DNA of 38,752 bases from NCBI GenBank assembly GCA_040510375.1, contig JBEVJC010000031.1, positions 1-38,752 of the forward strand, written 5' to 3'. This document shows, piece after piece, positions 9,087 through 18,226 of the stretch (its first letter is position 1; every line of letters starts with the position of its first letter). Both the position numbers and the translations under genes were made by a program. Source of the stretch: JBEVJC01 sp040510375 (lineage in GTDB: Bacteria > Bacteroidota > Bacteroidia > Chitinophagales > Chitinophagaceae). Below the pieces are notes generated by a model. The model had not been told where the DNA came from and did not search any database. It saw nothing but the letters and a program-made list of their open reading frames with translations.

Positions 9087-9818
9087 TTAAAGTATTCCTC
9101 GTTCAATTATGTCACTTTCATCACAATAAACATTTTGCCATTTGCAATCGGCAAAATAGTTGATACACCCTCCCGATAAAAAAGCGCCGTCAACATCTGC
9201 CAGCTGATAGCGCAAAAGAAACGATGCCTGGCCCCCAGTTGAAATCATTACATTATCACATTTAATCCAGGGTGCTTTAAAATGAAAATAATAACAATCG
9301 AAAAACTGCTCCTTTAATTTCCTGATCGCATTGGTTACTTTTTCCAAAACAAGGCCATTCAACAATTCGTCTTTAATAATGATAGAGAAATTGTTGCTGT
9401 AATAGTTTTCATTGTTAGGTTTATTGCGCAATTTGCCGTCACCATAAATACAGGCTATTATTTCTGGAAAGGTGCGATTTTTTATAGCCGTCGTTTTGTA
9501 AGGTGCCCAGAAGTCAGTGTGAAAATGATTCCAACCGTCTGAACCAGTATACTTTTCCACCCATAAGGTATCCTTTTTACCATCCATTTGCATTTTACCA
9601 AAGGAAAGGTATCCTTTGGAGCCTTTATTTGACTGAAATGTATTGATAGAGCATTTCAACTGGAGGATCGAAAATATTTCCCGTAAATAAGGTAGCACCA
9701 TCGACCTATAATTTTCCGGATTCAAAAAAATGCGATCAAATGCTGCCGGCTTGAACGGAAATGTATATACGGAATAAATTTTTTCCTGGCCAAGCAGGAC
9801 ATATTCGGTAGTGGTCAT
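9087..9818 (-). CDS. Hypothetical protein, 243 aa
   Basis: No signal peptide or membrane segment. Aromatic-rich sequence with DGWNHFHTDFWAPYKTT and CYYFHFKAPWIKCDNVMISTGGQ; the family is not recognised. Being a soluble, single, accessory-type protein beside another of the same kind (9895-10590), it may belong to a class of poorly known cytoplasmic proteins. Nothing in the sequence indicates a reaction. Confidence 0.6.
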   Translation of the reverse strand: MTTTEYVLLGQEKIYSVYTFPFKPAAFDRIFLNPENYRSMVLPYLREIFSILQLKCSINTFQSNKGSKGYLSFGKMQMDGKKDTLWVEKYTGSDGWNHFHTDFWAPYKTTAIKNRTFPEIIACIYGDGKLRNKPNNENYYSNNFSIIIKDELLNGLVLEKVTNAIRKLKEQFFDCYYFHFKAPWIKCDNVMISTGGQASFLLRYQLADVDGAFLSGGCINYFADCKWQNVYCDESDIIERGIL

Positions 9819-9833
9819 TTTGATAGTTTTTGA

Positions 9834-9861
9834 AAGACGGCTTATCCGGATAAGCGGTCTT
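9834..9861. repeat. Perfectly centred palindrome between two hypothetical genes
   Basis: The arms AAGACGGCTTATCC and GGATAAGCGGTCTT are complementary at 13 of 14 positions with no spacer. It sits between the end of the gene at 9895 and the start of the gene at 9818. It may be a protein-binding site or a weak transcription stop; no T-run follows on the minus strand. Confidence 0.4.
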
Positions 9862-9894
9862 GTTAGAAGTAATGTTGTACTTTTAGTGTACCGA

Positions 9895-10590
9895 TTATTG
9901 TATCCCTTTCAAATAATCTACTGCAAAAACTTCCGGCTTTGTTTTGTCTGTCCGGTCATATACACCGTCAAATTTCCGCCATAGCTCTTCCAGTGCTTGA
10001 AAATTTTTCTCCACCACCATATCAAAATCGGGATTATTAGCCAATCGTGCAATTATGAGGCGAGTCACATGGAAAAAAGAGAAGGGTATCGTTTTACTAT
10101 CACTATCTACCCAAAAATCATCCGGGGAATTCATTAGTTTGTCCAGTTCTTCAAACCGGGAATATTTTTCACAAAAAGGAACAAATGTATGTTCATAGAA
10201 GTACTTAATTTCTTCTGTAACGGCCATTAGTCCGCTTTCATTGTTAAAGGGTGTATATCCCCTTCCTGTAGCATAAGGATCAAGCAGGCGTCCAGGGCTT
10301 ATGCCGGTTATCGATGGCTTAATTTCGTATTTTGACGTTGATAAGGGTACCACCAGATCGATTTCCCTCAAAATACTCACTATCCTGGCTATTCCAAAAC
10401 TAAAACCGTATACAAGTTCATAATCATTATATTTATTGGTATAACTGTAAAAATCATAGAAATAACTGCCATCATTCTTTTCAAATGTGACTAGCAGGTC
10501 ACCTTTGACTTTTTCAGGCTTATAACCATGTATCGACAGAAAGCTGCTTAATTCACGAGACACTATTTTTTTAATTTCCGACTTTATCAT
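9895..10590 (-). CDS. Hypothetical protein, 231 aa
   Basis: Begins MIKSEIKKIVSRELSSFLSIHGYKPEKVKGDLLVTFEKNDGSYF (rule-like pattern of an N-terminal helix followed by beta strands, similar in style to DUF4304-type proteins, though I cannot confirm that). No signal peptide or membrane helix. The C-terminal half is helical (HVTRLIIARLANNPDFDMVVEKNFQALEELW). It ends 76 bp before the next gene on the same strand. Confidence 0.6.
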   Translation of the reverse strand: MIKSEIKKIVSRELSSFLSIHGYKPEKVKGDLLVTFEKNDGSYFYDFYSYTNKYNDYELVYGFSFGIARIVSILREIDLVVPLSTSKYEIKPSITGISPGRLLDPYATGRGYTPFNNESGLMAVTEEIKYFYEHTFVPFCEKYSRFEELDKLMNSPDDFWVDSDSKTIPFSFFHVTRLIIARLANNPDFDMVVEKNFQALEELWRKFDGVYDRTDKTKPEVFAVDYLKGIQ

Positions 10591-10663
10591 ACAGCCAACT
10601 TTACACGATTTTTGCTATTGCCATACATCAAGTTGAGAATCATCTTATTTTCCTGCTCCCTCA

Positions 10664-11734
10664 TCAATCCCACACATTTTTTATAAACCGCAACCAGTTT
10701 CCATGCATCAGGTTATTAATATCCTGATCACTATAACCGCGCTGTCTGAATAAGTCAGGTACTTTCTGAAGGTCGGCAATTGTCCCGAGATCAGATGGAC
10801 ATTGTTCCTTTCCAAATCCCCCATCCAGATCGGTGCCCATGCCCACATGTAAGGAGTTGCCGGTAAGCTGGCAGATATGATCAATATGATCAATTACCTT
10901 GTCGAGATTACATTGTTTAGCTTCCGGTGTAGAGATACCCCGTTGCCACTCCGGCACCAGCATCCATGCATCAAATGCGGCTCCGATTACGGCACCACGT
11001 TCAACCAACGCAAGGATCATCTCATCGCTGAACTGCCGGTTATGATTAACCAGGGCGCGGCAATTATTATGACTGGCCCAGACATGTCCGTTGAAATTAT
11101 TAAGCGCCTGCCAGAAAGCATCGTCACAAAGATGGGTGGCATCAAGGATGATGTTAAATTCCTCCATTTTTTTTAATAGCTCCAGTCCGTTTGTATTCAT
11201 TTCTCCGGATGAATCTGTACCGTTCGCATAACGACCGGGGCCATAATGGGCGGGACCCAGTGCCCGTAACCCATACTGGTAGGCGGTTTCCAGATGACCG
11301 ATTGTGATGAGTGAATCGGCTCCTTCCAGACTGAGAATATAACCAATGGGTTTTTTATCACTGGGTGATTCATCATTCCAATAATCCAGATGTGTTTGCA
11401 GGTTGTTCCGATCCGTGATTTGTATCATTTCGCCCTCCGCTTCCATTGCCTTGTACCAGGCAAGCTGGGCCTGGGTTTGGGCCCATGCCTGTTGGGGCGA
11501 GTGCCAGCCTGGCAATGGATTATCAGGTGCGACGTATCGTGCAATCTGGGTGGCTACAACCAATCCGATATTCCCCTTACGAAGCTCGGGTAGTGAGACC
11601 GTTCCCCTGCTGCGGTCAGGTTTATCGCCCATACCCTGTTCCCGTTCACGGATCTTATTTACGGATGAACGCAGGTCGCGGTTCCACTCCATGGCATTCA
11701 TACTAAGATCAAGATGTGCATCAACGATAAACAT
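10664..11734 (-). CDS. Membrane dipeptidase-like enzyme (peptidase family M19)
   Basis: 356 aa. M19 metal-site landmarks are visible: DAHLDL near the N-terminus, the SLEGAD glutamate, DATHLCDDAF, ASHNNCRALVNHNRQF, and DLDGGFG near the C-terminus. M19 enzymes hydrolyse dipeptides, often with a D-residue at the C-terminal position. No signal peptide, so probably cytoplasmic. The ATG (11732-11734) directly abuts the stop codon of the PLP enzyme gene, so the two are translated from one message with RidA further upstream. Confidence 0.88.
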   Translation of the reverse strand: MFIVDAHLDLSMNAMEWNRDLRSSVNKIREREQGMGDKPDRSRGTVSLPELRKGNIGLVVATQIARYVAPDNPLPGWHSPQQAWAQTQAQLAWYKAMEAEGEMIQITDRNNLQTHLDYWNDESPSDKKPIGYILSLEGADSLITIGHLETAYQYGLRALGPAHYGPGRYANGTDSSGEMNTNGLELLKKMEEFNIILDATHLCDDAFWQALNNFNGHVWASHNNCRALVNHNRQFSDEMILALVERGAVIGAAFDAWMLVPEWQRGISTPEAKQCNLDKVIDHIDHICQLTGNSLHVGMGTDLDGGFGKEQCPSDLGTIADLQKVPDLFRQRGYSDQDINNLMHGNWLRFIKNVWD

Positions 11735-12832
11735 TCAGATGGTTATTTTTTTATCACGGGCTGTTATTTGCCATGAACCGGTAATAATATGATCGGTACA
11801 AACAAATGCTTCTTCATACATAGACACCGAAGGACAGATATGGTCTGGTATTCCATACAGCACATCACCCGGTTTGAAATCCGATGTTGTCGGTACCTGT
11901 AATACCAGGTGTTCTTCGCTATGGCTGACGGGAACCGCTTGTGGCGCGTTAAGGAAATGAACCCTCGGTAGTGGATTTTCCGATGCGATTGATTTATGTC
12001 CAAGGTCGATGGTGATCAGTGAATCACTGACAATAGAAATAACCCGGCTGATGATTACTGCAGCATAGTCAAAAGGCTCCTGTGGCAGGAGATGTTTATA
12101 ACTCCAGTCCCAGAAGACAAATGTACCCGGACTGCATTCCACATCCAGTAAACGATAGTAGGGAAAGGTCACTGATCCACCGGCGGCAATGGTCAGACCA
12201 GCGATGCCAGTGGCTTTTATTTTCTCCGAAAGTTCCAACACATCTGCAAACCCTTTTGCCGCCTTCGATTCATTGATAGCGGGATTGGTGTCGTGCAATT
12301 GTCCGTCGTAAGTATGAAGACCAACCGGTTTAATACCCTTCAGATTTTCCAGGTAACAAAACAGGTCGAAAGCACGTGAAGGCAGTATACCCGTTCGATC
12401 CATGCCTGTATTCAGATCGATGAAAACATTCAGTACTTCATTTTTCCGGATAGCAGCGATGTCCAGGTGGGAAGCCGTAACCTCCTGATCCACCAGGCAG
12501 CTGAATTTTGTGGATGGGTAGGTACTGATCAGTTCCAGGAAACGGCTGATTTTGGGTCCAACCGGTTGGTAAGCCAGCAGAACATCCGGCGCGTTGATCA
12601 TGCCAAGCATTTCTGCTTCGGCAATGGTGGCGCATTTGAATTTTCGGATGCCGGCATCCAACATGAGTTGGCAGACCTCCGCTATTTTGTTTGTTTTGAT
12701 ATGAGGTCGAAGCAGGGATAAGTCGCTCACCAGGGATATGCAGTTGGTTATATTCTTTTTGATCCGGTGGGGGTATAACACCAGTGCCGGCGAATCAACA
12801 ATATCTATATTACCAGCTTCATACCATTCCAT
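11735..12832 (-). CDS. PLP enzyme of the D-threonine aldolase / D-serine dehydratase fold
   Basis: 365 aa with an alanine-racemase-type N-terminal barrel: RPHIKTNK holds the PLP lysine, then KCATIAEAEML, FIDLNTGMDRTGI and GLHTYDGQLHD. The C-terminal metal site reads DHICPSV (His-x-Cys). As I recall, His-x-Cys is the zinc pair in eukaryotic-type D-serine dehydratase while D-threonine aldolase has His-x-Asp. This hints at D-serine (or D-threonine) dehydration, but substrate is inference. RidA lies 9 bp upstream and the dipeptidase directly downstream. Confidence 0.85.
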   Translation of the reverse strand: MEWYEAGNIDIVDSPALVLYPHRIKKNITNCISLVSDLSLLRPHIKTNKIAEVCQLMLDAGIRKFKCATIAEAEMLGMINAPDVLLAYQPVGPKISRFLELISTYPSTKFSCLVDQEVTASHLDIAAIRKNEVLNVFIDLNTGMDRTGILPSRAFDLFCYLENLKGIKPVGLHTYDGQLHDTNPAINESKAAKGFADVLELSEKIKATGIAGLTIAAGGSVTFPYYRLLDVECSPGTFVFWDWSYKHLLPQEPFDYAAVIISRVISIVSDSLITIDLGHKSIASENPLPRVHFLNAPQAVPVSHSEEHLVLQVPTTSDFKPGDVLYGIPDHICPSVSMYEEAFVCTDHIITGSWQITARDKKITI

Positions 12833-12841
12833 CTGTGTAAA

Positions 12842-13327
12842 TTATTTCAATTCGAAGAGTGCTTCGATTTCTACCGGGATATTATCGGGCAATGAGCTGA
12901 AACCCACGGCGCTCCTCACTCCTACGCCATCTTCTTCGCCCCAGACGGCAGCGAATAATTCGCTGCATCCGTTGATCACGTAGGGATGACGGGTGAAATC
13001 GGGTGTGCAATTGACCATACCAAGGACCTTGATCACTCTCCGGATCTTGTCGAACGAACCGATATTGGCGCGGATAGTTGCCAGCATCGCCAGTCCAACC
13101 TGCCTTGCAGCAAGTTTGGCCTGATCCATATCAAAGTCTTCGCCAACGCGACCGATGATCAGTGATTTATCATTCTTAACGGTACCATGACCGGACAGAT
13201 AAAGATGATTACCCACTACCAGGCAGGGCTTGTACACTCCGAGGGGTGTTGGGGCCGGTGGCAGTGGAAGATTAAGTGCTTCAAATCGCTGATCGGCGGT
13301 CATATGTTGAGGTTTAATGTTTGTCAA
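12842..13327 (-). CDS. RidA/YjgF-family imine deaminase
   Basis: About 153-161 aa. RidA proteins hydrolyse reactive enamine/imine intermediates such as 2-aminoacrylate made by PLP dehydratases. GVGVRSAVGFSSLPDNIPVEIEALFEL carries the conserved Arg and the C-terminal strand of the family; the N-terminal part LGVYKPCLVVGNHLYLSGHG is also typical. The start is either TTG at 13327 or ATG at 13303; the ATG is more likely. First gene of the RidA - PLP enzyme - M19 dipeptidase operon. Confidence 0.88.
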   Translation of the reverse strand: MTNIKPQHMTADQRFEALNLPLPPAPTPLGVYKPCLVVGNHLYLSGHGTVKNDKSLIIGRVGEDFDMDQAKLAARQVGLAMLATIRANIGSFDKIRRVIKVLGMVNCTPDFTRHPYVINGCSELFAAVWGEEDGVGVRSAVGFSSLPDNIPVEIEALFELK

Positions 13328-13347
13328 AGATAATGAACACGCTCCTG

Positions 13348-13842
13348 CTAGTTTATAATCGAAACAATTGCCTGACCATTTGCTGCAGCGTCCGCGTAGA
13401 ATTGTTTAAGTGTGTCGTAATTTTCAAGCACATATTCGAGCATTTCTTCATCGTCCCAGCCCTGTGGATAGATTTCAGCTTCATTGAGGGCGACAGGGTT
13501 GTACCGTTTGGTAAGTTCCGCCCTGTCGATTGTGGTAAGTTCCTTGCTTAGCTGGATAACTTCTTCCGGTGTAACATAGGTTGCTGGTCCGAAGCCAAAG
13601 TTCTGATCTTCGTCGACCACATTTTCACTCATGATGATTTTAGCCAGTGGGTGATGTGGATCTATGGCGATACCCGAACCGGTAAGAAGAAAAAGTATTC
13701 CTTCCCAGGCCTTATCAATATCTATAAATTCCGGATCGCCGGTGTAGGATGCATCCATCCGTTCACTCAGCAGGTTGCTGTTTAAAAAATATGTCTCCAG
13801 GTCATCATTGGAAACACGAAGGAATTGACCGGTCATACCCAT
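13348..13842 (-). CDS. DUF1877 (YfbM-like) protein
   Basis: 164 aa from the ATG at 13842, where the family's typical beginning MGMTGQFLRVS appears; the reading frame is open further upstream, but that part is not family-like. IDKAWEGILFLLTG and FGPATYVTPEEVIQLSKEL match DUF1877. The function of the family is unknown; it is found in accessory and immunity-type neighbourhoods. It ends 20 bp before the RidA gene and could lead that operon. Confidence 0.85.
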   Translation of the reverse strand: MGMTGQFLRVSNDDLETYFLNSNLLSERMDASYTGDPEFIDIDKAWEGILFLLTGSGIAIDPHHPLAKIIMSENVVDEDQNFGFGPATYVTPEEVIQLSKELTTIDRAELTKRYNPVALNEAEIYPQGWDDEEMLEYVLENYDTLKQFYADAAANGQAIVSIIN

Positions 13843-14003
13843 AGTACTTTCTTTTTTTGTGCAAATTAAAGAAAAGTTGGTTGTGGGTTTGTTAACTCCG
13901 ACCACCGGTTATAGAATATCCGTTGTCTTCGAGTTCTTGTTTTGGTCGATTCATATTACCAAGAGCTTATCAGGTTAAGTGATGTAACGGTCTCAGGGAA
14001 TGT

Positions 14004-14321
14004 TCACTGCGGTTTCATTTCCGGATCGTCGAGTTCAGGAGTCGCAGATACCCTGGAAATAAAATTAATCGAGCCTTGTTTACGTGCAACTTTGTTGGCC
14101 CAGACTATTCCGGCGGCCAGACCGCCGGTAACAAGTAACGCACCTAAAAGAATTCCATACGGTTTCGGCAATTGGTAGTAAGCAATAAATCCGGCGGCTA
14201 TTCCCAGCAATAAGGGAGACACAGCTATCTGAATCCAGGCAATGAATTTAGTAAACGTTTGAAAAACACTAAACCCCCTGCCAGGGGGAGTATGATCTGG
14301 ATTTGAGATAGGTTTATTCAC
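14004..14321 (-). CDS. Small membrane protein, unknown
   Basis: 105 aa with two hydrophobic segments (about 29-48 and 55-75) and a short soluble tail ending ELDDPEMKPQ. The start overlaps the stop of the gene upstream by 4 bp (ATGA at 14318-14321), so the pair is translationally coupled. No family recognised. Confidence 0.65.
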   Translation of the reverse strand: MNKPISNPDHTPPGRGFSVFQTFTKFIAWIQIAVSPLLLGIAAGFIAYYQLPKPYGILLGALLVTGGLAAGIVWANKVARKQGSINFISRVSATPELDDPEMKPQ

Positions 14322-14785
14322 TTGTCAAATTTTTCGATTGCGGCCCCAAGTTCCGGCTGTCCGTTTAAAGTGGCAAATAATGCGAGGGTGAACAGTAGAG
14401 CGGTACGATCAGTTATTTTTTTAAATCCTGAAAGGAGATATTGTTCAAATCGGGTCAACGCTCCAAAATAAAGCGAGTCAAATTCTACAGGAAGTTCCGG
14501 ATTTCTGCCGTTTATGCGGCTATTTTCAATGACCAGGATCAGTCCAATAAAATTCTGGTCGAAAGATTTCTTTTCTATCGCAATACGTATCAACTGTGGA
14601 ACGGATAAATAAGAAGCCAACCCTACATCTCCCTGGTTATACAGGTTTTCCCATAGTACGGTAAATATTTCGCTTGTCTCCTCTGCTGTGTCTGCGTCCT
14701 GCAGCTTTCGAAGCGGTCTTGATGCGTTAAAAGGTAAACGGAAAGCTCCATCCAGTGTAGCCCATAATCGGTCGTCTAATTCCAT
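14318..14785 (-). CDS. Hypothetical helical protein, 155 aa
   Basis: Soluble, mostly helical (ETSEIFTVLWENLYNQGDVGLASYLSVPQLIRIAIEK; AALFTLALFATLNG-like C-terminus). No motif recognised. Coupled by a 4-bp overlap to the small membrane protein downstream, which suggests the two work together. Confidence 0.65.
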   Translation of the reverse strand: MELDDRLWATLDGAFRLPFNASRPLRKLQDADTAEETSEIFTVLWENLYNQGDVGLASYLSVPQLIRIAIEKKSFDQNFIGLILVIENSRINGRNPELPVEFDSLYFGALTRFEQYLLSGFKKITDRTALLFTLALFATLNGQPELGAAIEKFDK

Positions 14786-14855
14786 GCTTTCAAATTAAAT
14801 CATAACGGTCACCCGGCAATCAAATTTCAAACACAAAATCAGCCGGCAAAAGTTC

Positions 14856-15218
14856 CTAGGCATCCTCCATTATAAAAATCGCGTTACTATTAAGATCATA
14901 AAAGCCAAATTCATTGGTTTGCCATTCCGTGCCTTTCCGGAATTTATCTTCCGTAATCGTACCTCTTTGTAAGAATTCATTGTAAATCGGAAGTATATTT
15001 TTTACATATATCCTGATCACAGAGCCTCCCAGCAGCGGGTCCTCATCGGTTCCGGAATGCCATTGCAGGTGAATGCAAAGTTTATCCCGAAATAATACAG
15101 CATACATTTTGTCGGCAAAGAAAGTTTCAAATCCCATTTTCTCCTTGTACCAAATAGTATCCCTTTCGATACTATCGGTTGGTATTACTGGTATTATTCC
15201 AATAAATTCGGTTTCCAT
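14856..15218 (-). CDS. VOC-superfamily protein (glyoxalase/bleomycin-resistance-like)
   Basis: 120 aa with the paired beta-alpha-beta-beta-beta pattern: IPVIPTDSIERDTIWYKEKMGFETFFADKMYAVLFRDKLCIHLQWH, then SVIRIYVKNILPIYNEF and EFGFYDLNSNAIFIME. The His after CIHLQ and the Glu near the C-terminus could be metal ligands. Substrate unknown; the size suits a single-domain dimer of this superfamily. Confidence 0.8.
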   Translation of the reverse strand: METEFIGIIPVIPTDSIERDTIWYKEKMGFETFFADKMYAVLFRDKLCIHLQWHSGTDEDPLLGGSVIRIYVKNILPIYNEFLQRGTITEDKFRKGTEWQTNEFGFYDLNSNAIFIMEDA

Positions 15219-15321
15219 CTGTAGATTTTTTTGTATTGCAAAACAGATTTTAGTTTAACAGTCCGCCCCATAAAGCCCAGAGAAAAATACACCAACGAAC
15301 CGGTATTTTTCTCTTTGTGAG

Positions 15322-16065
15322 CTAGCTGTTCAGATATCTATTCGGAACATTCGAAGGTTTATAATCAATACCGTAGGCCGCTTTAATCAAAACGGAAACG
15401 ACCTCATAAATTAATTTCTCGGTTCTCTGGAATTGAGGAAGAAGACCCATCATGGCATAACTGATGGGATTGACAGACGGAATAAATGTTTCCCATTCGT
15501 AGCCTTTCCCCCAGATAAGTCCTTTCACTGTATGATTCAGGTCTGCTGACTCCGAAACAAGAAAGTTCATCATGTCAATGCATTTGTTGGCATACTGATT
15601 CACTGTGTGAAAAATGGGTGTTTGTCTCCCGAAACCATTTTCATCAATTCCGGCAACTACATTTGGATCTATTCCATGTTTAACGAGAGTCATGGCACAA
15701 TTTACATGATTGAATTCCGCACAGATATGCAGTAACGACGTCTCAAATAATGGGGTAAAAGCACAGTCAAACGTATACTTGTTTGACAGCGCCTGCCTGT
15801 TGCTTTTTAACAGGTCGTCAAGTGTATCAGCGTCATCCAGGAAAACTGCCAGCAGTACTTCATCACTGAACACAAGCCCATAGTCCACAAAAACTTTAAA
15901 ACATTCCCTGAATGCGGGGCCCCGATTATATTCGGAAATAAGTTCATTAATCAGGGGTTTACCTTTGAAGTAATCATTGGGATTCACTCCATTTTCAAAA
16001 CATTCTTTTATACCTTCCACTGAATGGACTTCAATCTCGCCTATGATCCTTTGTAAATAATCCAT
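15322..16065 (-). CDS. Ankyrin-repeat protein
   Basis: 247 aa. Ankyrin-like units are seen at ETSLLHICAEFNHVNCAMTLVKHGIDPNVV, QTPIFHTVNQYANKCIDMMNFLVSESADLNHT and, more weakly, in the N-terminal part (VEGIKECFENGVNPNDYFKGKPLI). No signal peptide. Such proteins bind partner proteins; no target can be named. Confidence 0.75.
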   Translation of the reverse strand: MDYLQRIIGEIEVHSVEGIKECFENGVNPNDYFKGKPLINELISEYNRGPAFRECFKVFVDYGLVFSDEVLLAVFLDDADTLDDLLKSNRQALSNKYTFDCAFTPLFETSLLHICAEFNHVNCAMTLVKHGIDPNVVAGIDENGFGRQTPIFHTVNQYANKCIDMMNFLVSESADLNHTVKGLIWGKGYEWETFIPSVNPISYAMMGLLPQFQRTEKLIYEVVSVLIKAAYGIDYKPSNVPNRYLNS

Positions 16066-16076
16066 AAAGCTGATGT

Positions 16077-16193
16077 TTACTCTTTGGAAGGAATTGTGCC
16101 TGGCTTCGGATTGTTAACAACAGCGGGGATTATTGATCCGGTCCAGCTCAACTGAAGCAGGATAAAGGTACAAAAGACGAAGGATTTCAACAT
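16077..16193 (-). CDS. Possible tiny secreted peptide or N-terminal fragment
   Basis: A 38-codon frame that encodes a signal-peptide-like segment (MLKSFVFCTFILLQLSW) followed by a Pro-rich tail ending GTIPSKE. It fills the gap between the ankyrin gene and the lipoprotein gene on the same strand. It may be a small real peptide or the stub of a lost secreted protein. Confidence 0.35.
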   Translation of the reverse strand: MLKSFVFCTFILLQLSWTGSIIPAVVNNPKPGTIPSKE

Positions 16194-16206
16194 TTCCACA
16201 TAGTAG

Positions 16207-16743
16207 TCACCTCAGGTGAAAGGAACCTATAATTTCTGATGCAATCAACCCAAAACGAAAGGCACTTCCTATCTCAGCAGAATAAGTCAAAACAAACGCC
16301 TTCCGATTGGAAATGAAATAATATTGTTCCTTGCGGAGTAATAATAAATCCTGTTTCTGATTAAATACGATCCGGTGATATTCAACATCCCTCTGATAGA
16401 GACGCTCACTTTTCAGGATTTCATGGTTATTGGCAAGTCCGGCGATTTGGTTTTCACTCACTTTTACGAAAACATCCAGTGTTATCGTGTCTTCGGGTAA
16501 ATTCTGCACCATCACACTCACATTCTCATTAAAAAGGTCGGCAGAATCTTCTTTGCCCGATAAAATAAAAATATCAGAACCGAATGCATGGCTACTATCA
16601 ACCTGCCAACCGTCAGGATAACGAATAGAATATCCGTTTCTCGACAGACTATTAAATTTCACATGGGATTCCTCCACCACTTTCTGGCAATTGAATAACA
16701 GTCCAGCCAATAGGCAGAAAAAGTAAGAAAATGAAATTCTCAT
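16207..16743 (-). CDS. Lipoprotein with PsbP/DcrB-like domain
   Basis: 178 aa. N-terminal lipobox MRISFSYFFCLLAGLLFNC, so probably membrane-anchored. The segment NGYSIRYPDGWQVD followed by ENVSVMVQNLPEDTITLDVFVKV resembles the start of PsbP/DcrB-like folds, which have no settled function in bacteria. It ends ...FGLIASEIIGSFHL, typical of that fold. Confidence 0.7.
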   Translation of the reverse strand: MRISFSYFFCLLAGLLFNCQKVVEESHVKFNSLSRNGYSIRYPDGWQVDSSHAFGSDIFILSGKEDSADLFNENVSVMVQNLPEDTITLDVFVKVSENQIAGLANNHEILKSERLYQRDVEYHRIVFNQKQDLLLLRKEQYYFISNRKAFVLTYSAEIGSAFRFGLIASEIIGSFHLR

Positions 16744-16804
16744 AAATCCGGATGAACTTTACACGCCGTGGTAGAGAATGGCACGATGGAACAGTAATAC
16801 TTTA

Positions 16805-17244
16805 TTATTTCCAAAACTGCCACCATTTTTTTGCCGGGTGACGACTATTGTCCCCGGAAAGGTGCACAGGAGCGATTATTTTATTGTCGTAATAAAACGT
16901 AAGTGTTACCTCAACCTGTGCAACAATTTGTATCAGGATTTTTGCACCCTCGTTTGCTTCAATAATGGATATAGTCCTGACACTTGTTTACCATCTCCTG
17001 TGTCCTGAACATCTACCTGTGGCCGGATATTTTTTAAATTATCGAGTGCCTGATTTCTTAAAGACTGAATCCTGTTCTGATAGTCTGCTTCATCAGAAGC
17101 ACTTTCGTAAATGACCTTTACACCTTCGTCTGTACCGTATGCAATTACAGGTGCCGCTGTACTTTCGAATAATCTCTTCTTGAAAAAAAGCCTGTCATTT
17201 TCCCTGTATACTGACCGCTTTAAAATTGGTAAAATTTGACCCAT
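16805..17244 (-). pseudogene. Frameshifted hypothetical gene
   Basis: The frame from 17244 codes MGQILPILKRSVYRENDRLFFKK... to about GDGKQVSG and then ends at 16933. Around 16970-16985 another minus frame takes over with protein-like sequence (ISIIEANEGAKILIQIVAQVEVTLTFYYDNK) and ends in HPAKKWWQFWK at 16805-16807. A one-base change joins both into a ~146-aa protein. A basic tail rich in Trp is a common natural protein end. Family not recognised. It is either a decayed gene or a sequence error. Confidence 0.6.
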
Positions 17245-17378
17245 CTGCTATTAATTAGAAGTATTAAAGTGAAGTTATGTCACAATATAATAGTCAAATC
17301 TGAAAAAGCAAACAGTAACAATAAATAGTCGTTCTATCAACCATGAAGGGGAAAGGCACTTTATATTTTACAGGATCA

Positions 17379-18110
17379 CTACTTACTTCGATTATAAATC
17401 AGCCTAAGGCTCAACGGGGAAAGTATCAAGCCCACAAATAGCGCTGCTATTCCAGCTACGATTAAATTTCCCGATGAAATATTTTTCGAAAAAATTAATT
17501 TTCCTGCCAGCAGCAGAAACCCCCAAAGAAATACCCATTGCCAATACCGTATGGATGGCGTGCAGGCCTGCCTGACTTTAGGGTGTTTTGAAATAAAGGC
17601 AAATATGAAGATTGCACCAATAACAGAACTTGCATGTTGAGCGATTTTAAAACCCGGGATATCATGTCCAAAAAGTTTATAACTTCTGGACAAACTTTCA
17701 AAAGCCAGGACGCCGAAACCACCACGGTGTGTAAAACCATCCCAAAGCAAATGACTTAGTATTCCAACGAATAAAGACAAAACCACGACTGGCCAGTATC
17801 TCTCGAAATATGGAGCCCAGTTAGTATCGATTTCTTTTGGCAACCTCGATTGAATTCCACCTGGGAGGTTTTGCACCAGGCTTCTCTTCACAACCAACTG
17901 AAAAAACAAGCAGGTTACAATACCAACTGGTAAATCGAACAAAAATATACCAGGCCAGCTATGGCTGTAGTCACTTTTCACCCTCAGCCGGAAAAAGTAT
18001 TCAAAATCTGGCACCATACTACCTACTATCAGACCGGTCACTGATACGAACCGCTTGGGGAGGGAAGCAAAAGGAAGTACTATAGCGGGATGGGCAAAGG
18101 TAAACGGCAT
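17379..18110 (-). CDS. DUF4184 membrane protein
   Basis: 243 aa with about five to six membrane helices. The start MPFTFAHPAIVLPF and the segments GSMVPDFEYF, DYSHSWPGIF and LSHLLWDGFTHRGGF, rich in His and Asp, are typical of DUF4184, a family resembling membrane metal-dependent hydrolases. Activity is not established. The gene stands alone between short gaps. Confidence 0.85.
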   Translation of the reverse strand: MPFTFAHPAIVLPFASLPKRFVSVTGLIVGSMVPDFEYFFRLRVKSDYSHSWPGIFLFDLPVGIVTCLFFQLVVKRSLVQNLPGGIQSRLPKEIDTNWAPYFERYWPVVVLSLFVGILSHLLWDGFTHRGGFGVLAFESLSRSYKLFGHDIPGFKIAQHASSVIGAIFIFAFISKHPKVRQACTPSIRYWQWVFLWGFLLLAGKLIFSKNISSGNLIVAGIAALFVGLILSPLSLRLIYNRSK

Positions 18111-18226
18111 ACGAAAGTTATAATTATTGGCCCCGACATTTCAAGCCTTGTGTGATTTAAAAAACTTAAACTAGAAAAGTGCTGATTTTCTGGTTTTGAC
18201 CTATAATTACTATAGTCAATCGGCGA

